Positions 5,894-5,985 of a stretch of DNA of 5,985 nt are shown here, in pieces. Made by a program: the position numbers and the translations under genes. This stretch comes from an uncultured bacterium. Lineage in GTDB: Bacteria > Patescibacteriota > Minisyncoccia > Phycocordibacterales > UBA9973. The stretch is taken from NCBI GenBank assembly GCA_903869975.1, contig CAIQBF010000037.1:1-5985 (forward strand), in the 5' to 3' direction. Positions within the stretch are counted from its first letter, which is position 1. Each line of letters starts with the position of its first letter. The notes beneath the pieces were generated by a model, which saw nothing but the letters and a program-made list of their open reading frames with translations, was not told the DNA's origin and searched no databases.

Positions 5894-5985
5894 AAAAAAA
5901 CTTGTTTGGATAAGGCCTCGCGCAGGCGCTCGGCGCCGAGCGGCCCCGCTGGCCCTCAGGCCAGACAGGGGTTGCCTCTCCAAAC
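5894..5985 (-). terminator. GC-rich branched structure with T-tract: candidate terminator or 3' end of a structured RNA
   Basis: Read on the minus strand, GTTTGGA (5985-5979) is complementary over all seven bases to TCCAAAC (5910-5904), and a further AGGC/GCCT helix (5977-5974 with 5916-5913) stacks inside it. The closed region contains a hairpin with CTGGCC stems and a four-base loop (5949-5964), itself flanked by CCCC/GGGG (5971-5968 with 5947-5944), and a perfect 16-bp palindrome (5927-5942). After the closing helix come three bases and seven T residues (5900-5894). This arrangement fits intrinsic termination of a minus-strand gene upstream of the window, or the 3' end of a small structured RNA. 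It is much richer in GC than the flanking genes. The window ends exactly at the outer helix, so its true extent is unknown. The family of any RNA is not recognised. Confidence 0.45.
5927..5942. repeat. Perfect 16-bp palindrome
   Basis: CGCTCGGCGCCGAGCG reads the same on both strands. It forms one arm of the GC-rich structured element described above. It could also be a dimeric protein-binding site, but nothing else supports that. Confidence 0.6.

Noticed and set aside
5744..5983. A 79-residue minus-strand open frame across the tRNA and the structured element
   Set aside because: Its middle (GRVAELVYAYVSEAYPVRVGS) is the well-known false translation of a tRNA-Leu gene, and it begins at a non-ATG codon within the structured element.
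1..5985. CRISPR array, insertion sequence, attachment site or restriction/defence system
   Set aside because: No spaced direct repeats, transposase motifs, or terminal inverted repeats with target duplications were seen. The only notable palindrome belongs to the structured element at the right edge.

Overview
All convincing genes in this window lie on the minus strand and appear to form one, or at most two, compact transcription units. Reading in the direction of transcription (high to low coordinates), the order is: a GC-rich structured element with a T-tract (5894-5985), tRNA-Leu(CAG), msrB, a DUF1761-type membrane protein, a small two-helix membrane protein, a stand-alone M24 peptidase domain, a MurL-type epimerase, a MurD-family ligase, and murC, which runs off the window at base 1. 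From the DUF1761 gene to murC the genes are separated by 0-7 bp or overlap by 8 bp. No intergenic stretch exceeds about 130 bp.

The main result is the pair at 1171-3964. The 470-residue protein, which a quick reading would call a PP-loop ATPase or hypothetical protein, matches MurL, the UDP-MurNAc-L-Ala-L-Glu epimerase described in Xanthomonas. The match covers the TGGKDS loop, a GEFRYRNGL block, a NGHTP block, an NHQ-SK block, a SLLRPFSE block, an SSCN...WCGKCAKC cysteine cluster and an RPFECVG block. The ligase directly downstream is MurD-like but carries NDSIST where classical D-glutamate-adding MurD has NDSKAT. This points to the alternative route: a MurD2-type enzyme adds L-glutamate to UDP-MurNAc-L-Ala, then MurL inverts the glutamate to the D form. 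This would bypass glutamate racemase MurI. MurC, the preceding step (L-Ala addition), follows in the same operon.

The upstream genes are less clearly connected. The M24 domain retains all five metal ligands. The two membrane proteins belong to types of unknown function. MsrB repairs methionine-R-sulfoxide. tRNA-Leu(CAG) does not encode its CCA end and lies 28 bp upstream of msrB.

Organism: small compact genes, near-zero spacing, few good Shine-Dalgarno sites, a shortened MurC middle domain, tRNA without CCA and the small WGWYPCTWQGW membrane protein together suggest a Candidate Phyla Radiation (Patescibacteria, possibly Parcubacteria) genome of roughly balanced GC. This is inference, not proof. 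The standard genetic code fits every gene.
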